From Roseomonas fluvialis (GTDB lineage Bacteria; Pseudomonadota; Alphaproteobacteria; Acetobacterales; Acetobacteraceae), in the NCBI RefSeq assembly GCF_022846615.1, contig NZ_AP025637.1, forward strand, positions 4,427,001 through 4,491,000: 64,000 nt of DNA. The letters run 5' to 3'. Both the position numbers and the translations under genes were made by a program. Shown here piece by piece: positions 25,631 to 34,852 of the stretch (position 1 is the first letter of the stretch; every line of letters begins with the position of its first letter). The notes below the pieces were generated by a model, which saw only the letters and a program-made list of their open reading frames with translations, was not told the DNA's origin and searched no databases.

Positions 25631-26869
25631 CGCTGCCACATGGCGTCGCAATGCGAGCCAGGAAAGCAGCAGCGCCAGCAGTTCGCAGGCCGCGCCAAGT
25701 GCGCCGTTCGCGCGGACCGAGACATGCTCCACGGTCAGGCCGCCCAGCGCGGCGCCGATCGAGAAGCCGAGGAACATGAAGGTTGCGTTCAGCGACAACA
25801 TCAACGCGGCATTCTCGGCGCCGGCAATGCCGATGAGGCGCGACTGCTGTGCCGGGAAGAACGCCCAGACCGAGATCCCCCACACCGCGATCGCGACAAT
25901 GAAGGGCAGCAGCGCCGTTGCGGGTGGTAGCCACGCTGCCATCGCCGAAAGCGAGACGAAGACGAGTGAGAGGATGCCGAGGCTTGGCACAATGATCGCG
26001 GCCGTTCCCAAGCGATCCGTGCCGATCCCCCCGATAACCAGCCCGAGCCCGGCCGACGCGCCCCACAGCAGCACCAGGGCCGGCACCCAGCTTGGCGGCA
26101 CGTCGGCTGTGATCGCGGCGATCGGCGCGAGGTAGGTGTAGACGCTGTAGGCGCCCATGGCCCAGAACATCGTCGCCAGCAGCGTCGGCACCGCGGAGGC
26201 GCGGCCGAGCAGCGCCAGGCGGGCGCCGAGATCGGGGCTCCGCTGCGCCGGGCCGCCCACATCACGCGGCAACCCGAAGCGCACGGCGAACGCCGCGACG
26301 ATGGCCAGCGCGCCGACGGCCGCGAAGGTCGTGCGCCAGCCGAGCTGATGCCCCAGCAAGGCGCCGATCGGCACGCCCAGCGCGATCGCGATGGTGGAGC
26401 CGCCATTGACGATGGCAAGCGCCCGCCCGCGCCGCGCCGGCGGCACGATGGTCGCGGCGAGCGCATTGGCATTGGGAACAAACAGCCCGGCTGCCAGCGC
26501 AAGCAGCACGCGTGAAGCGAGCAGGGCCTCGAAGCTGCCGGCCAGGGTTGCGACGAAATTGCCGAGCGCGAAAACGAGCATCGCGCCGAAGAGCATGCGG
26601 CGGCGATCCATGGCCGCGGTGAGGACCGTCAGCACCGGCGATCCGATCGCGTAGGCGAAGGTGTAGATGGTCACGAGCTGTCCGACCGCGCCGAGCCCGA
26701 CGCCGAGATCACGCGACATGTCGGGCAGTAGCGGGGCGATCATGAAGGCCTCCGTCCCGACCGCGAAGGTGCCGAGCGCGAGCTGCAGGATCGGGCGCAT
26801 CGTGCGCTCAGGCATTGCCGCGCTGGATCGCTGCAGTGATGTGATGTTCGTGTCCATGGATCGGGTCAT
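25616..26869 (-). CDS. MFS transporter (drug-exporter type)
   Basis: A 417-residue inner-membrane protein with 12 predicted helices. It has the DHA1-type layout: LALGTFAVGTEAFMIAPLLP in helix 1, the motif A region AAMDRRRMLFGAMLVFALGN between helices 2 and 3, and the SRVLLALAAGLFVPNANALA segment. It probably exports small molecules or sugars by proton antiport; the substrate is unknown. The start may be 26869 (MTRSMD) or the Met at 26857; neither has a strong ribosome site. It is transcribed away from the molybdenum hydroxylase genes across a gap of about 200 nt. Confidence 0.88.
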   Translation of the reverse strand: MTRSMDTNITSLQRSSAAMPERTMRPILQLALGTFAVGTEAFMIAPLLPDMSRDLGVGLGAVGQLVTIYTFAYAIGSPVLTVLTAAMDRRRMLFGAMLVFALGNFVATLAGSFEALLASRVLLALAAGLFVPNANALAATIVPPARRGRALAIVNGGSTIAIALGVPIGALLGHQLGWRTTFAAVGALAIVAAFAVRFGLPRDVGGPAQRSPDLGARLALLGRASAVPTLLATMFWAMGAYSVYTYLAPIAAITADVPPSWVPALVLLWGASAGLGLVIGGIGTDRLGTAAIIVPSLGILSLVFVSLSAMAAWLPPATALLPFIVAIAVWGISVWAFFPAQQSRLIGIAGAENAALMLSLNATFMFLGFSIGAALGGLTVEHVSVRANGALGAACELLALLLSWLALRRHVAAGSGR

Positions 26870-27073
26870 CCGCTGCTTCGTGGAAAGCGGCGAGGATGCC
26901 GACGACACCGCAGCGAGGATTGGACGTTCGGTCCCCGCCCTCTGCGCGAAGCCACGATCGATCGCCTCACCGCGCGACGCACCGCGGCGCACCAAATCGA
27001 CAAGCCGCGATAACCGCGAACGATGATGCTGTCGCACAAGGTGGTGGCCCGTGCGCCGCCAGATGGAGGCCGC

Positions 27074-27526
27074 ATGATCGAGCTGACAATCAATGGAACC
27101 GTTCGTCGTGTCGACGTCGAGCCGGACACTCCGCTGTTGTGGGTGATCCGCGATACGCTCGGCATGACCGGGACGAAGTATGGCTGCGGCATCGCGCAAT
27201 GCGGTGCCTGCACCGTCCTGGTGGATGGGCAGGCGACGCGATCCTGCGTGACCCAGGCGGACAGCGTGGTCGGCGCCCGCATCACGACCATCGAGGCGAT
27301 CGAGCAGGATCCCGTCGGCCGCCGCGTCGTAGAGGCCTGGGTTGGGCAGCAGGTGCCGCAATGCGGCTACTGCCAGTCGGGCCAGGTGATGGCGGCGACG
27401 GCGCTGCTGCAACAGACCCCGAAGCCGACCGAGGAGGACATCGGGGCCGCGATGACCAACCTCTGCCGCTGCGGAACCTACAACAACATCGCGGACGCCA
27501 TTCGCAGCGCCGCCGCGCAAGGCTGA
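27074..27526 (+). CDS. 2Fe-2S subunit of a molybdenum hydroxylase (IorA-like)
   Basis: A 150-residue protein binding two 2Fe-2S clusters. Cys38, Cys43, Cys46 and Cys58 form the plant-ferredoxin-type cluster (YGCGIAQCGACTVLVDG), and Cys97, Cys100, Cys131 and Cys133 form the second (PQCGYCQSGQ, NLCRCGTYNNI). It matches small subunits of the isoquinoline 1-oxidoreductase/nicotinate dehydrogenase/aldehyde dehydrogenase group. It passes electrons from the Mo centre to a cytochrome c. GGAGG just before the ATG fixes this start over an earlier in-frame one at 27023. It has no signal peptide, so it is probably exported folded together with the Tat-bearing large subunit. Confidence 0.93.
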   Translation: MIELTINGTVRRVDVEPDTPLLWVIRDTLGMTGTKYGCGIAQCGACTVLVDGQATRSCVTQADSVVGARITTIEAIEQDPVGRRVVEAWVGQQVPQCGYCQSGQVMAATALLQQTPKPTEEDIGAAMTNLCRCGTYNNIADAIRSAAAQG

Positions 27527-27537
27527 GGAGCATCACC

Positions 27538-29718
27538 ATGGATGGCATGCCGCTCAATCCGTCGCTGCCACGGCGCGCGCTGCTCGGGGCGCTGGTGCTT
27601 GGCGTCGCGCTCCCCGGCGGTGGCCGGTTGGCCCGCGCCCAGGCGGCGGCCGTGCAACCTGGCACGCGCGTCACAGCCTTCCTCGAGATCCACCCGGATG
27701 GCGGCTTCAAGTTGCTCAGCCCCTATGTCGAAGGCGGCCAGGGCATCAACACCGCGATGGCACAGATCCTCGGCGAGGAGCTCGATCTCGACCCCGCGCG
27801 CTTCACGGTCGAATGCGCGCCGCCCGGCCCGGACTACGTGCTGGTCGATGGCCTCCGCGTGACCGGCGGATCTTCCTCCACGCGCTACTCCTATGATGCG
27901 ATGCGCCGGCTCGGCGCGACCGCGCGTGACATGCTCATCCGTGCGGCCGCGACGCGGCTGCGAGTTCCGGCGGCGCAGCTCCGCACTGAGAACGGCATGG
28001 TCATCCATGCCGCGACCAACAGTCTGCTGAGCTATGGCGAGCTCGCCGCCGCCGCCATGGCGCTGCCGCAGTCACCGGATGTGCCGCTGCGCGACCCGGC
28101 AAGCTTCCGCTACATCGGCAAGCCGTATCCGCGGCTCGACGTCCGCGACAAATCGACCGGGCGCGCGCAGTACAGCATCGATGCCGCGGTGCCGGGCATG
28201 AAGCTGGCAGCGGTGCAGCATGCCCCACGCATCGGCACAGTCGCCGGCGCATTGCGCAACGAGGCTGCGGTGAAGTCCATGCCCGGGGTGCATTCCGTGC
28301 ACCGGCTGGGCGACGCCGTCGCCGTCGTTGCCGACAGTTGGTGGCGGGCCCGCAAGGCGGTCGAGGCGCTGGAGGTCGATTGGGTTGCTGGCCAGGGCGG
28401 CATTCCGGCGGATTTCTCCTCGGCCGGCATGCTCGCCGCCCTGAAGGCGGATACCGGCGCCGGCTTGGCCGCCGAGACGATCGGCGATGCCGATGCCGCG
28501 CTGCGCGGCGCCGCGCGGGTCATCGAGGCCGAGTACGACGCCCCCTACCTGTCACACGCGCAGCTCGAACCCCCTTCGGCGCTGGCGCGGTTCGACGCCG
28601 ATGGGCGCCTGCACCTGTGGCTGCCCAACCAGATGCCGGACCTGTTCCAGGGTGTGGCCGCGCAGGTCGCCGGGATCGATCCGTCCAAGGTGGTCCTGCA
28701 TTCCCCGATGCTGGGTGGCTTCTTCGGCCGCCACTTCCTCTACAACAATGCAAGCCCCTTCCCGCAGGCGATCCTCCTCGCCAAGGCTACGGGCCTGCCG
28801 ATCAAACTGATCTGGAGCCGAGAGGAGGAATTCGCCCGCGACGCCGTGCGCCCCATCGGCTACGCGCGCTTCCGTGCCGGTCTTGACGCGCAGGGCAAGC
28901 CGGTCGCCTTTCACGCGCGGGTCATCGGCGAAGGGCCGCTCGGCCGCTACTTCGGCCCGGCCATGGGGAATCCGCCGGTTGATTCCTCGGCCGTGGAAGG
29001 CATCGTCGGGCGCCACTACGCCATCCCCAACCGCCGTACCGATTACGTGAAGCATCCGCAGCCGGCGGTGATCGCCTTCTGGCGGTCGGTCGGCCACTCG
29101 ATGAATGACTTCTTCCACGAATGCTTCTTCGACGAGATGGCGGCTGCCGGGGGACAGGACCCCTATGCGCTGCGGCTTGAGCTTTTGAAGGACAAGCCGC
29201 GCCAGCGCGCCCTTCTCGAAGCGGTGGCGGATCTGTCGGGCGGCTGGCGCCGTGGACCCTTCGCGGTCGATGGCGCGCAGCGTGCGCGCGGCGTCGCCAT
29301 GGCATCGCCCTTCAACAGCGAGGTCGCGACGATCGCCGAGGTCTCGGTCAAGGATGGCGAGGTCGTGGTGCATGACATCTGGGTCGCGATCGACCCGGGC
29401 TCCATCGTCAACCCCGCCATCATCGAGCGGCAGGTGCAGTCGGCCGTGACGCTCGGCCTCTCGTCCGCCCTGCTCGAACAGGTGGTCTACGAGAATGGCG
29501 CGCCCCAGGCCCGCAACTTCGATGCCTATCCCATCATGGCACGCGACCGCATGCCGCGCGTGCATGTGCGCATTGTTGCGAGCGGTGCGCCGATGGGCGG
29601 CATCGGGGAGCCCGGCCTGCCCGGCGTGCCGCCCGCCGTCGTCAATGCGGTCGCCGCCCTGACCGGCCAGCGCGTGCGCTCGCTTCCCCTCTCGAAGACC
29701 CGCCTCGGAGCCAGCTGA
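27538..29718 (+). CDS. molybdopterin-binding large subunit of a molybdenum hydroxylase (IorB-like)
   Basis: A 726-residue catalytic subunit of the xanthine-oxidase family, one-chain IorB type. A twin-arginine signal (LPRRALLGALVLGVALPGGG) at about 10-30 implies export to the periplasm. Cofactor motifs include GGQGINTAMAQI near the start, SPMLGGFFGRHFLYN for the molybdopterin loop, and GIGEPGLPGVPPAVVNA, whose Glu is the likely catalytic base. The substrate (N-heterocycle, aldehyde or other) cannot be told. It follows the 2Fe-2S gene by 11 nt, and its stop overlaps the cytochrome gene start (TGATG). Its Mo need links it to modABC about 10 kb away. Confidence 0.92.
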   Translation: MDGMPLNPSLPRRALLGALVLGVALPGGGRLARAQAAAVQPGTRVTAFLEIHPDGGFKLLSPYVEGGQGINTAMAQILGEELDLDPARFTVECAPPGPDYVLVDGLRVTGGSSSTRYSYDAMRRLGATARDMLIRAAATRLRVPAAQLRTENGMVIHAATNSLLSYGELAAAAMALPQSPDVPLRDPASFRYIGKPYPRLDVRDKSTGRAQYSIDAAVPGMKLAAVQHAPRIGTVAGALRNEAAVKSMPGVHSVHRLGDAVAVVADSWWRARKAVEALEVDWVAGQGGIPADFSSAGMLAALKADTGAGLAAETIGDADAALRGAARVIEAEYDAPYLSHAQLEPPSALARFDADGRLHLWLPNQMPDLFQGVAAQVAGIDPSKVVLHSPMLGGFFGRHFLYNNASPFPQAILLAKATGLPIKLIWSREEEFARDAVRPIGYARFRAGLDAQGKPVAFHARVIGEGPLGRYFGPAMGNPPVDSSAVEGIVGRHYAIPNRRTDYVKHPQPAVIAFWRSVGHSMNDFFHECFFDEMAAAGGQDPYALRLELLKDKPRQRALLEAVADLSGGWRRGPFAVDGAQRARGVAMASPFNSEVATIAEVSVKDGEVVVHDIWVAIDPGSIVNPAIIERQVQSAVTLGLSSALLEQVVYENGAPQARNFDAYPIMARDRMPRVHVRIVASGAPMGGIGEPGLPGVPPAVVNAVAALTGQRVRSLPLSKTRLGAS

Positions 29719-30089
29719 TGCGACCCTTTCCCATCCTTGCCACGCTTACGACACTGCTCGCCGCGACACCCGCCTCGGCAGCGGACGCCGATCACGGCAG
29801 GACGCTGTTCCAGCGCCAATGCGCGTCCTGCCACCAGGTCGCGCAGCCACGCAACGGCGTCGGCCCTTATCTGCAAGGCGTGGTCGGGCGTCCCGCAGCA
29901 AGCGTCGGCGGTGCGAACTACTCGCCCGCGATGCGGCAATCCGGCATCACCTGGACGGCCGAGGATCTGAATGAGTTCCTCGCCAACCCCGCGGTGAAGG
30001 TGCGCGGGTCGCGGATGACGAACCGCGTGCCGAACGCGACCGACCGCGACGACCTGATCGCGTTCCTCGCGACGACGCAGGCGCCCTGA
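29718..30089 (+). CDS. class I cytochrome c, electron acceptor of the Mo hydroxylase
   Basis: A 123-residue periplasmic cytochrome. The signal peptide is residues 1-21 (ending TPASAAD), the haem site is CASCH at 35-39, and the axial Met is probably in the SRMTNRVPN loop. GPYLQGVVGRPA is typical of class I c-type cytochromes of cytochrome c2/c550 type. It starts on the last base of the large-subunit gene and so is translationally coupled. It should pass electrons from the hydroxylase to the respiratory chain. Confidence 0.92.
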   Translation: MRPFPILATLTTLLAATPASAADADHGRTLFQRQCASCHQVAQPRNGVGPYLQGVVGRPAASVGGANYSPAMRQSGITWTAEDLNEFLANPAVKVRGSRMTNRVPNATDRDDLIAFLATTQAP

Positions 30090-30132
30090 CAGGTCGGCCG
30101 CACGCCCCACGGATCCAGCAGAGGTAGAACCC

Positions 30133-30954
30133 ATGTCACATGTTTCGAATGCACCGCGTACGGCCCTGATCACCGGGGCGTCCGGTGGCATCGGATCCGT
30201 CTATGCGGATCGCCTGGCCCGCCGCGGATACGACCTTGTCCTGGTGGCGCGGCAGGAAGCGCCGCTGCGTGCAGTGGCCGATCGCGTCGCGGCCGCCTCG
30301 GGCCGGAACGTGACCATCGTCGTCGCGGATCTCGGCGATGCCTCTGACCTTCACCGCGTCGAGGCGCTGCTGCGGGACGCGCCGCGCATCGGCATGCTGG
30401 TGAACAATGCGGGCTTTGGCGGCGTCACCTCGCTGGCCAAGAGCGACGTCGACCGGATGGAAGCGATGATCGCGGTGAACGTCACGGCACTGACGCGCCT
30501 GACCTACGCCGCGGCGCCGGCATTCCTGGCCCGCGGTGGCGGCACCATCGTCAACATCGCCTCCATCGCGGCCCTCGCGCCGGAACTCCTGAACGGGGTC
30601 TATGGGGCCACCAAGGCCTATGTCCTTGCCTTCACACAATCCCTGCAGCACGAGCTCGGCAACCAGGGGCTGCGCATCCAGGCCGTGCTGCCGGGCGCCA
30701 CCGCCACCGCGTTCTGGGGCACCGCGGGGCTGGGCGATTCCAGTGATCTTCCGTCGGCCATCGTGATGACCGCCGAGAACCTCGTCGATGCCGCACTGGC
30801 GGGCCTCGACTCAGGCGAAGTCGTCACCATCCCGCCCCTGCAGGATGGGACGGAATGGACGCGCTACGAAGCGCAGCGGGTCGCGATGGCGCCGCATCTG
30901 GGTCACGCGCAGCCGGCCCCGCGATACAGCCTGCCCCGCCCGGAAGCGGCGTGA
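30133..30954 (+). CDS. short-chain dehydrogenase/reductase
   Basis: A 273-residue cytoplasmic oxidoreductase with a Rossmann fold. The cofactor motif is TGASGGIG at 14-21, followed by NNAGFGG, the catalytic Ser in NIASIAALAP and YGATK as the YxxxK motif. The C-terminal part (LPGATATAFWGTAGLG) resembles the DltE/YqjQ-like subgroup. An Arg after the first beta strand (LVARQ) favours NADP(H), an inference. It lies 43 nt after the cytochrome gene and may act on the product of the Mo hydroxylase. Confidence 0.88.
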   Translation: MSHVSNAPRTALITGASGGIGSVYADRLARRGYDLVLVARQEAPLRAVADRVAAASGRNVTIVVADLGDASDLHRVEALLRDAPRIGMLVNNAGFGGVTSLAKSDVDRMEAMIAVNVTALTRLTYAAAPAFLARGGGTIVNIASIAALAPELLNGVYGATKAYVLAFTQSLQHELGNQGLRIQAVLPGATATAFWGTAGLGDSSDLPSAIVMTAENLVDAALAGLDSGEVVTIPPLQDGTEWTRYEAQRVAMAPHLGHAQPAPRYSLPRPEAA

Positions 30955-31041
30955 CTGCGCCGTGCCAGGCCTTGCTGCGGCGTTGGCTTGGCCGCCGACC
31001 CTCGACTGTGCTGATCTCCCGCCGTGCCGCGCCATATTGCC

Positions 31042-33834
31042 ATGCCTGACGGGGCTGGTCGCTCCGGGAGCCGAGCCGCGTTGCTGTTTGGCGACTTCGC
31101 CTTCTATCCCCAGTCCGGAACGCTGACCCGCCACGGTGTCCCGGTGACGCTGGGTGGTCCGGCACGCGCCCTGCTGGCGGCCCTGATGGAAGACCCCGGC
31201 GCGGTGGTCAGCGCGCAATACCTTGCGGAGCGCGCCTGGCCCGGCCAGGTCCGCGGGGAAGCCAATCTGCGCGTCCAGATCTCCGCCCTGAGGCGAGTCC
31301 TGGGTACTGCGCCGGACATGCGCGGGGCTATCCTCAACATTCCCGGCCGCGGCTACCAGTTCGTGCTGCCGGTCCGGCCGGCGGGAACGGTGCAGGCGAT
31401 GTCCGGTGCACCGGATGAGTCGTCCGGGCGGCTGCCGCCGATGCTGGGCGGGCTGATCGGACGGGACGAGGAACTCGCCGGCCTGCATGCGCGGCTCGCA
31501 CGTCATCGCCTGGTCACCCTGGTCGGCGTGGGTGGCATCGGCAAGACAAGCCTCGCCGTCGCCGCGGCCCATGGCTGGGCGGCGGACACCGGCGAGCGTC
31601 CGCGCTTCCTCGACGTCACCACCATTGCGGACGGATCCCTGCTGCCTGCCGCGGTGGCTGGCGCGGTGGGGCTCGGCACCCCAGGCTTCGACCCGGTGGA
31701 GGAGATGGCCGCCGCCCTGGGTCAGGCCGGGACGCTCCTGGTGCTCGACAATGTCGAACACCTGCTGCCCGCGACGGCGCAGCTGACGCGCGCCTTGCTG
31801 CAGCGCCTGCCGCGCCTGCGCATCCTCGTCACCAGTCGCGAGCCGCTGCAGTCGGAGGGCGAGTGCGTGCAGCTCCTGCGCCCCCTGCGGCTGCCGCCGG
31901 TCGACGCGCCGGGTGGCCTGGCGCAGGTCCTTCGCTACCCGGCCGCGCAACTGCTGGTCGAGCGGGCGGCGGCGCGCCTTGGCGACTTCCAGCCGCGCGA
32001 ATCCGATGCGGCGGACCTTGCGCGGCTCTGCCATCGGCTCGACGGTCTGCCGCTGGCGATCACGCTCGCGGCCTCGCGGATCGACATGTTCGGCATTGCG
32101 GGACTTGCGGCCGATTCGAGCAGCCTGCTCTCTGTCCAGAACCTCGCGAGGCGTGGCCGCAGCGACCGCCACCGCACGATGCGCAGTACACTGGACTGGA
32201 GCTACCGGGCGCTGCTGCCGACGGATCAGCGACGGTTGCGGCGGCTGTCCGTGCTGCACGGCCCCTTTACCGCCGCCACCGCGGCGATCATGGCGGCAGA
32301 GCAGGACCAGGAGCCGCTCCTGCGCGGCCTCGAACGACTGGAGCGCAAGTCGCTCATCAGCCGGGCCGAGGATGCGGGCGGTGTCCCGCGCTGGCGTCTG
32401 CTGCACATCACGCGTGCCTTCGCGGCCGAGCTGCTGGCGGAAGCCGGGGAAGCGCCAAAGCTGCGCGAGCGCCATGCGCGCCACATGCTGCGGGAGGTGC
32501 GCGCGGCGCTGGCGGAGCGGCAGCGCACCGATCCTGCAGCGTGGCGCGCGGCGCACCAGGCGCTGCCGGAGGACCTGCGCGTGGCCGTCGACTGGGCGCT
32601 GGGGCCGGATGGCGATCGCCGGCTTGCGCTGGGCCTGATCGCCGAGTCCGCGCCGGCCTGGCTTGCGCTCGGGCATGCAGCCGAGTTCCGTCGGCGCGTG
32701 GAGCGGGCCATCGATGCGGAAGGGGTCGGCGGCACGCCCGAGGTCGCGCGGCTGCATCTGAGCGCGGCCATTGCCATCCTGCACAATACGGGCGAGGTCC
32801 TGGTTATCGGCGAGCATCTGCGCCGTGCGGTGGAAGTATCCGATGCGCATGGCGACGACGCGACCGCCTTGAGTGCGACGGTGCTGCTCTGGATGGCAAC
32901 GGTCATGGAAGCCGATGGCGCCGCCGCCGCACGCCTGGCCGAAGACGTCGAACGCCGCATTGCCCCTGGCACGCCCGACGACGATCCGGTCGTGGTGGTG
33001 CATGGCCGGATGGTTGGCCTGACCCGCTTCATGGCCGGCGACATCCAGGAATCACGCCGCCGCCTTGGGGTGACCCTGCGTCATGCGCCCGACGTGATGC
33101 TGCCGGGCACGCTGATCGATCACACGGTCGTCACGCGCGCCCTTGAGGCACGCCTGCTGTGGGTCGAGGGCTTTCCCGAGAAGGCGTGGGAGGCCGCGCA
33201 GGTTGCCCATCATTCCGCCAGGGCCGTGGACCATGCGCTGTCGTTGGCCTTCGCGCTCTGCTTCGCCCTGTGCCCGATCGCACTATGGAATGGCGAGGCG
33301 ACGGCGATGACGCATGTCCGGGACCTCATCGCGATCGGGCAGTCGCATCGCATGCCATACTGGCGCGACTGGGGTCGCTGCTTCGAAGGCGCTGTACCCC
33401 TGTCTGGAGGCCTGCCGCCGGGACTCCCGAAGGACATCGACCCGACGCCGTTCCACCTGGAGATGCTGGGCACGCTCCATCCCACCCTCGCCGAGCCCGC
33501 CACCATTGCGCGCGTGGATGCGGGCCAGGCGGGTTGGTGCGCGCCGGAATTGCTGCGCGCCAAGGCAGAGCGCCTGCTGATTCGCGCTGCAAGCGAACCC
33601 GGCGTGCTGCGCCCTGCCGAACGGATCCTGCGCCAGGCGCTCGACCTGGCGGAGCACCGTGGCATGCGGGGCTGGGCGTTGCGCAGCGCCACCAGCCTTG
33701 CCCGCGTCCTTTGTCTCAAGGGCGAGCACGCCGCGGCGCGGCGGCTGCTCGAGCCGGTGATGGCGCGCGTCACCGAAGGTTTCGCGATGCCCGACTTCCG
33801 CATCGCGCAAGCCCTGCTCGATGGATGCGCGTAG
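31042..33834 (+). CDS. winged-helix / NB-ARC ATPase / TPR regulator, copy 1
   Basis: A 930-residue STAND-type regulator. Residues about 13-108 are an OmpR/CadC-type winged helix (LLFGDFAFYPQSGTLTRHGV, NLRVQISALRRVLG, NIPGRGYQFVLPV). The NB-ARC P-loop is GVGGIGKTS at 162-170 with Walker B LLVLDNVEH at 232-240 and the sensor SREPLQSEGE. Residues about 480-930 are helical TPR-like repeats that would sense a ligand. The ATG at 31042 was chosen; a GTG at 31024 is also possible. The signal and targets are unknown. It shares architecture and many motifs with the gene at 34853, and the two face each other around a Bug-family gene. Confidence 0.9.
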   Translation: MPDGAGRSGSRAALLFGDFAFYPQSGTLTRHGVPVTLGGPARALLAALMEDPGAVVSAQYLAERAWPGQVRGEANLRVQISALRRVLGTAPDMRGAILNIPGRGYQFVLPVRPAGTVQAMSGAPDESSGRLPPMLGGLIGRDEELAGLHARLARHRLVTLVGVGGIGKTSLAVAAAHGWAADTGERPRFLDVTTIADGSLLPAAVAGAVGLGTPGFDPVEEMAAALGQAGTLLVLDNVEHLLPATAQLTRALLQRLPRLRILVTSREPLQSEGECVQLLRPLRLPPVDAPGGLAQVLRYPAAQLLVERAAARLGDFQPRESDAADLARLCHRLDGLPLAITLAASRIDMFGIAGLAADSSSLLSVQNLARRGRSDRHRTMRSTLDWSYRALLPTDQRRLRRLSVLHGPFTAATAAIMAAEQDQEPLLRGLERLERKSLISRAEDAGGVPRWRLLHITRAFAAELLAEAGEAPKLRERHARHMLREVRAALAERQRTDPAAWRAAHQALPEDLRVAVDWALGPDGDRRLALGLIAESAPAWLALGHAAEFRRRVERAIDAEGVGGTPEVARLHLSAAIAILHNTGEVLVIGEHLRRAVEVSDAHGDDATALSATVLLWMATVMEADGAAAARLAEDVERRIAPGTPDDDPVVVVHGRMVGLTRFMAGDIQESRRRLGVTLRHAPDVMLPGTLIDHTVVTRALEARLLWVEGFPEKAWEAAQVAHHSARAVDHALSLAFALCFALCPIALWNGEATAMTHVRDLIAIGQSHRMPYWRDWGRCFEGAVPLSGGLPPGLPKDIDPTPFHLEMLGTLHPTLAEPATIARVDAGQAGWCAPELLRAKAERLLIRAASEPGVLRPAERILRQALDLAEHRGMRGWALRSATSLARVLCLKGEHAAARRLLEPVMARVTEGFAMPDFRIAQALLDGCA

Positions 33835-33850
33835 AGGTGCACTGGCGCGC

Positions 33851-34819
33851 CTATCCGTTGCCGAGGCCAAGCCTGTGGATCACCGGAATCCAGGCCTCGG
33901 CATCGGCGTGGCGTGTCCGGTCGACCGCCGTGGGCGGCCCGCCCAGCGGTGTCAGCCGCACCTGTGCCAACCAGTCGCGCAACGCGGGCCTAGCCAGGGC
34001 CTGGCGCAGCGCATCATTGAGAAGCGTTACCTTCTCAGTCGGCGTGCCCGATGACGCGAACAGGGCGTACCACCCCGGAAAAGCCGGCGCATCGTAGCCG
34101 GCGTCGCGAAACGAGGGCACCCCGGGAAGATCCGGATCGTGTTCGGCGCCGAGCAAGCCGAGCGGCACCAGTTGCCGGTCGCGCAGGTACGGCAGCACGG
34201 CGCCGACCGGCGCCGCGAGCAGGTCGATCGTTCCTGCCACAAGGTCCGGGAAGGGCAGCCGGGTCGCGTAGGGCACATGGGTCAGCGAGATGCCCATCAC
34301 ATCGGCCAGCATGGCGGTCGCCACATGGCTGGCATGGCCATGGCCGCCGCTGGCGTAGGTCAGGCGCCCGGGCTCGGCGCGCGCGGCATCGACAAGACGG
34401 GCAAGCGAATCGATGGGACTGCGTCCACTGGACACCAGGACGAGCGGCGTGGTGGCGATCAGCCCGATGCTCGCGAAGTCACGCGTCGGATCGTAGGTCA
34501 GCGACCGATTCAGCGCGGGTCCGTAGGTCATCAGCGAGCCTCCGGCGATCAGCATCGCGCTGCCGTCTCGGGGAAGGCGCTTCAGCGCCTCGATGGCGAC
34601 GACGCCATTGGCGCCGGGGCGCGCATCGGTGATGGCCGTGCGGCCGAGGATCTCCCCGAGTTGCAGCGCGAGCGCCCGGCCAAGGACATCGATCTGGGTG
34701 CCGGGCGCCGCCGGGACGATGATGCGGATAGGCGGATGGGCGGCCCGGGCGATACCTGGCGCGGCGCAGCACAGGACGGTGGCGAGCAGGTCGCGCCGGC
34801 GATGTGCGATCGAGGGCAT
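33851..34819 (-). CDS. Bug-family tripartite tricarboxylate-type binding protein (orphan)
   Basis: A 322-residue periplasmic solute-binding protein. Residues 1-27 are a signal peptide (HRRRDLLATVLCCAAPGIARA; the Arg run could allow Tat export). IRIIVPAAPGTQIDVLGRAL and GANGVVAIEALKRLPRDG are the hallmark Bug regions that grip a carboxylate ligand. No TctA or TctB membrane partner is in the window, which is common for this family. It lies 33 nt downstream of the second NB-ARC regulator on the same strand, so it may feed a ligand signal to that system rather than to a transporter; this is inference. Confidence 0.9.
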   Translation of the reverse strand: MPSIAHRRRDLLATVLCCAAPGIARAAHPPIRIIVPAAPGTQIDVLGRALALQLGEILGRTAITDARPGANGVVAIEALKRLPRDGSAMLIAGGSLMTYGPALNRSLTYDPTRDFASIGLIATTPLVLVSSGRSPIDSLARLVDAARAEPGRLTYASGGHGHASHVATAMLADVMGISLTHVPYATRLPFPDLVAGTIDLLAAPVGAVLPYLRDRQLVPLGLLGAEHDPDLPGVPSFRDAGYDAPAFPGWYALFASSGTPTEKVTLLNDALRQALARPALRDWLAQVRLTPLGGPPTAVDRTRHADAEAWIPVIHRLGLGNG

Positions 34820-34852
34820 GACGGGGCTCCAGGATGCCTTGGTGACGCGGGG

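Noticed and set aside
31024-31041. GTG at 31024 as start of the first NB-ARC regulator
   Set aside because: The ATG at 31042 gives a more typical N-terminus; without a clear ribosome site at either, the choice remains open.
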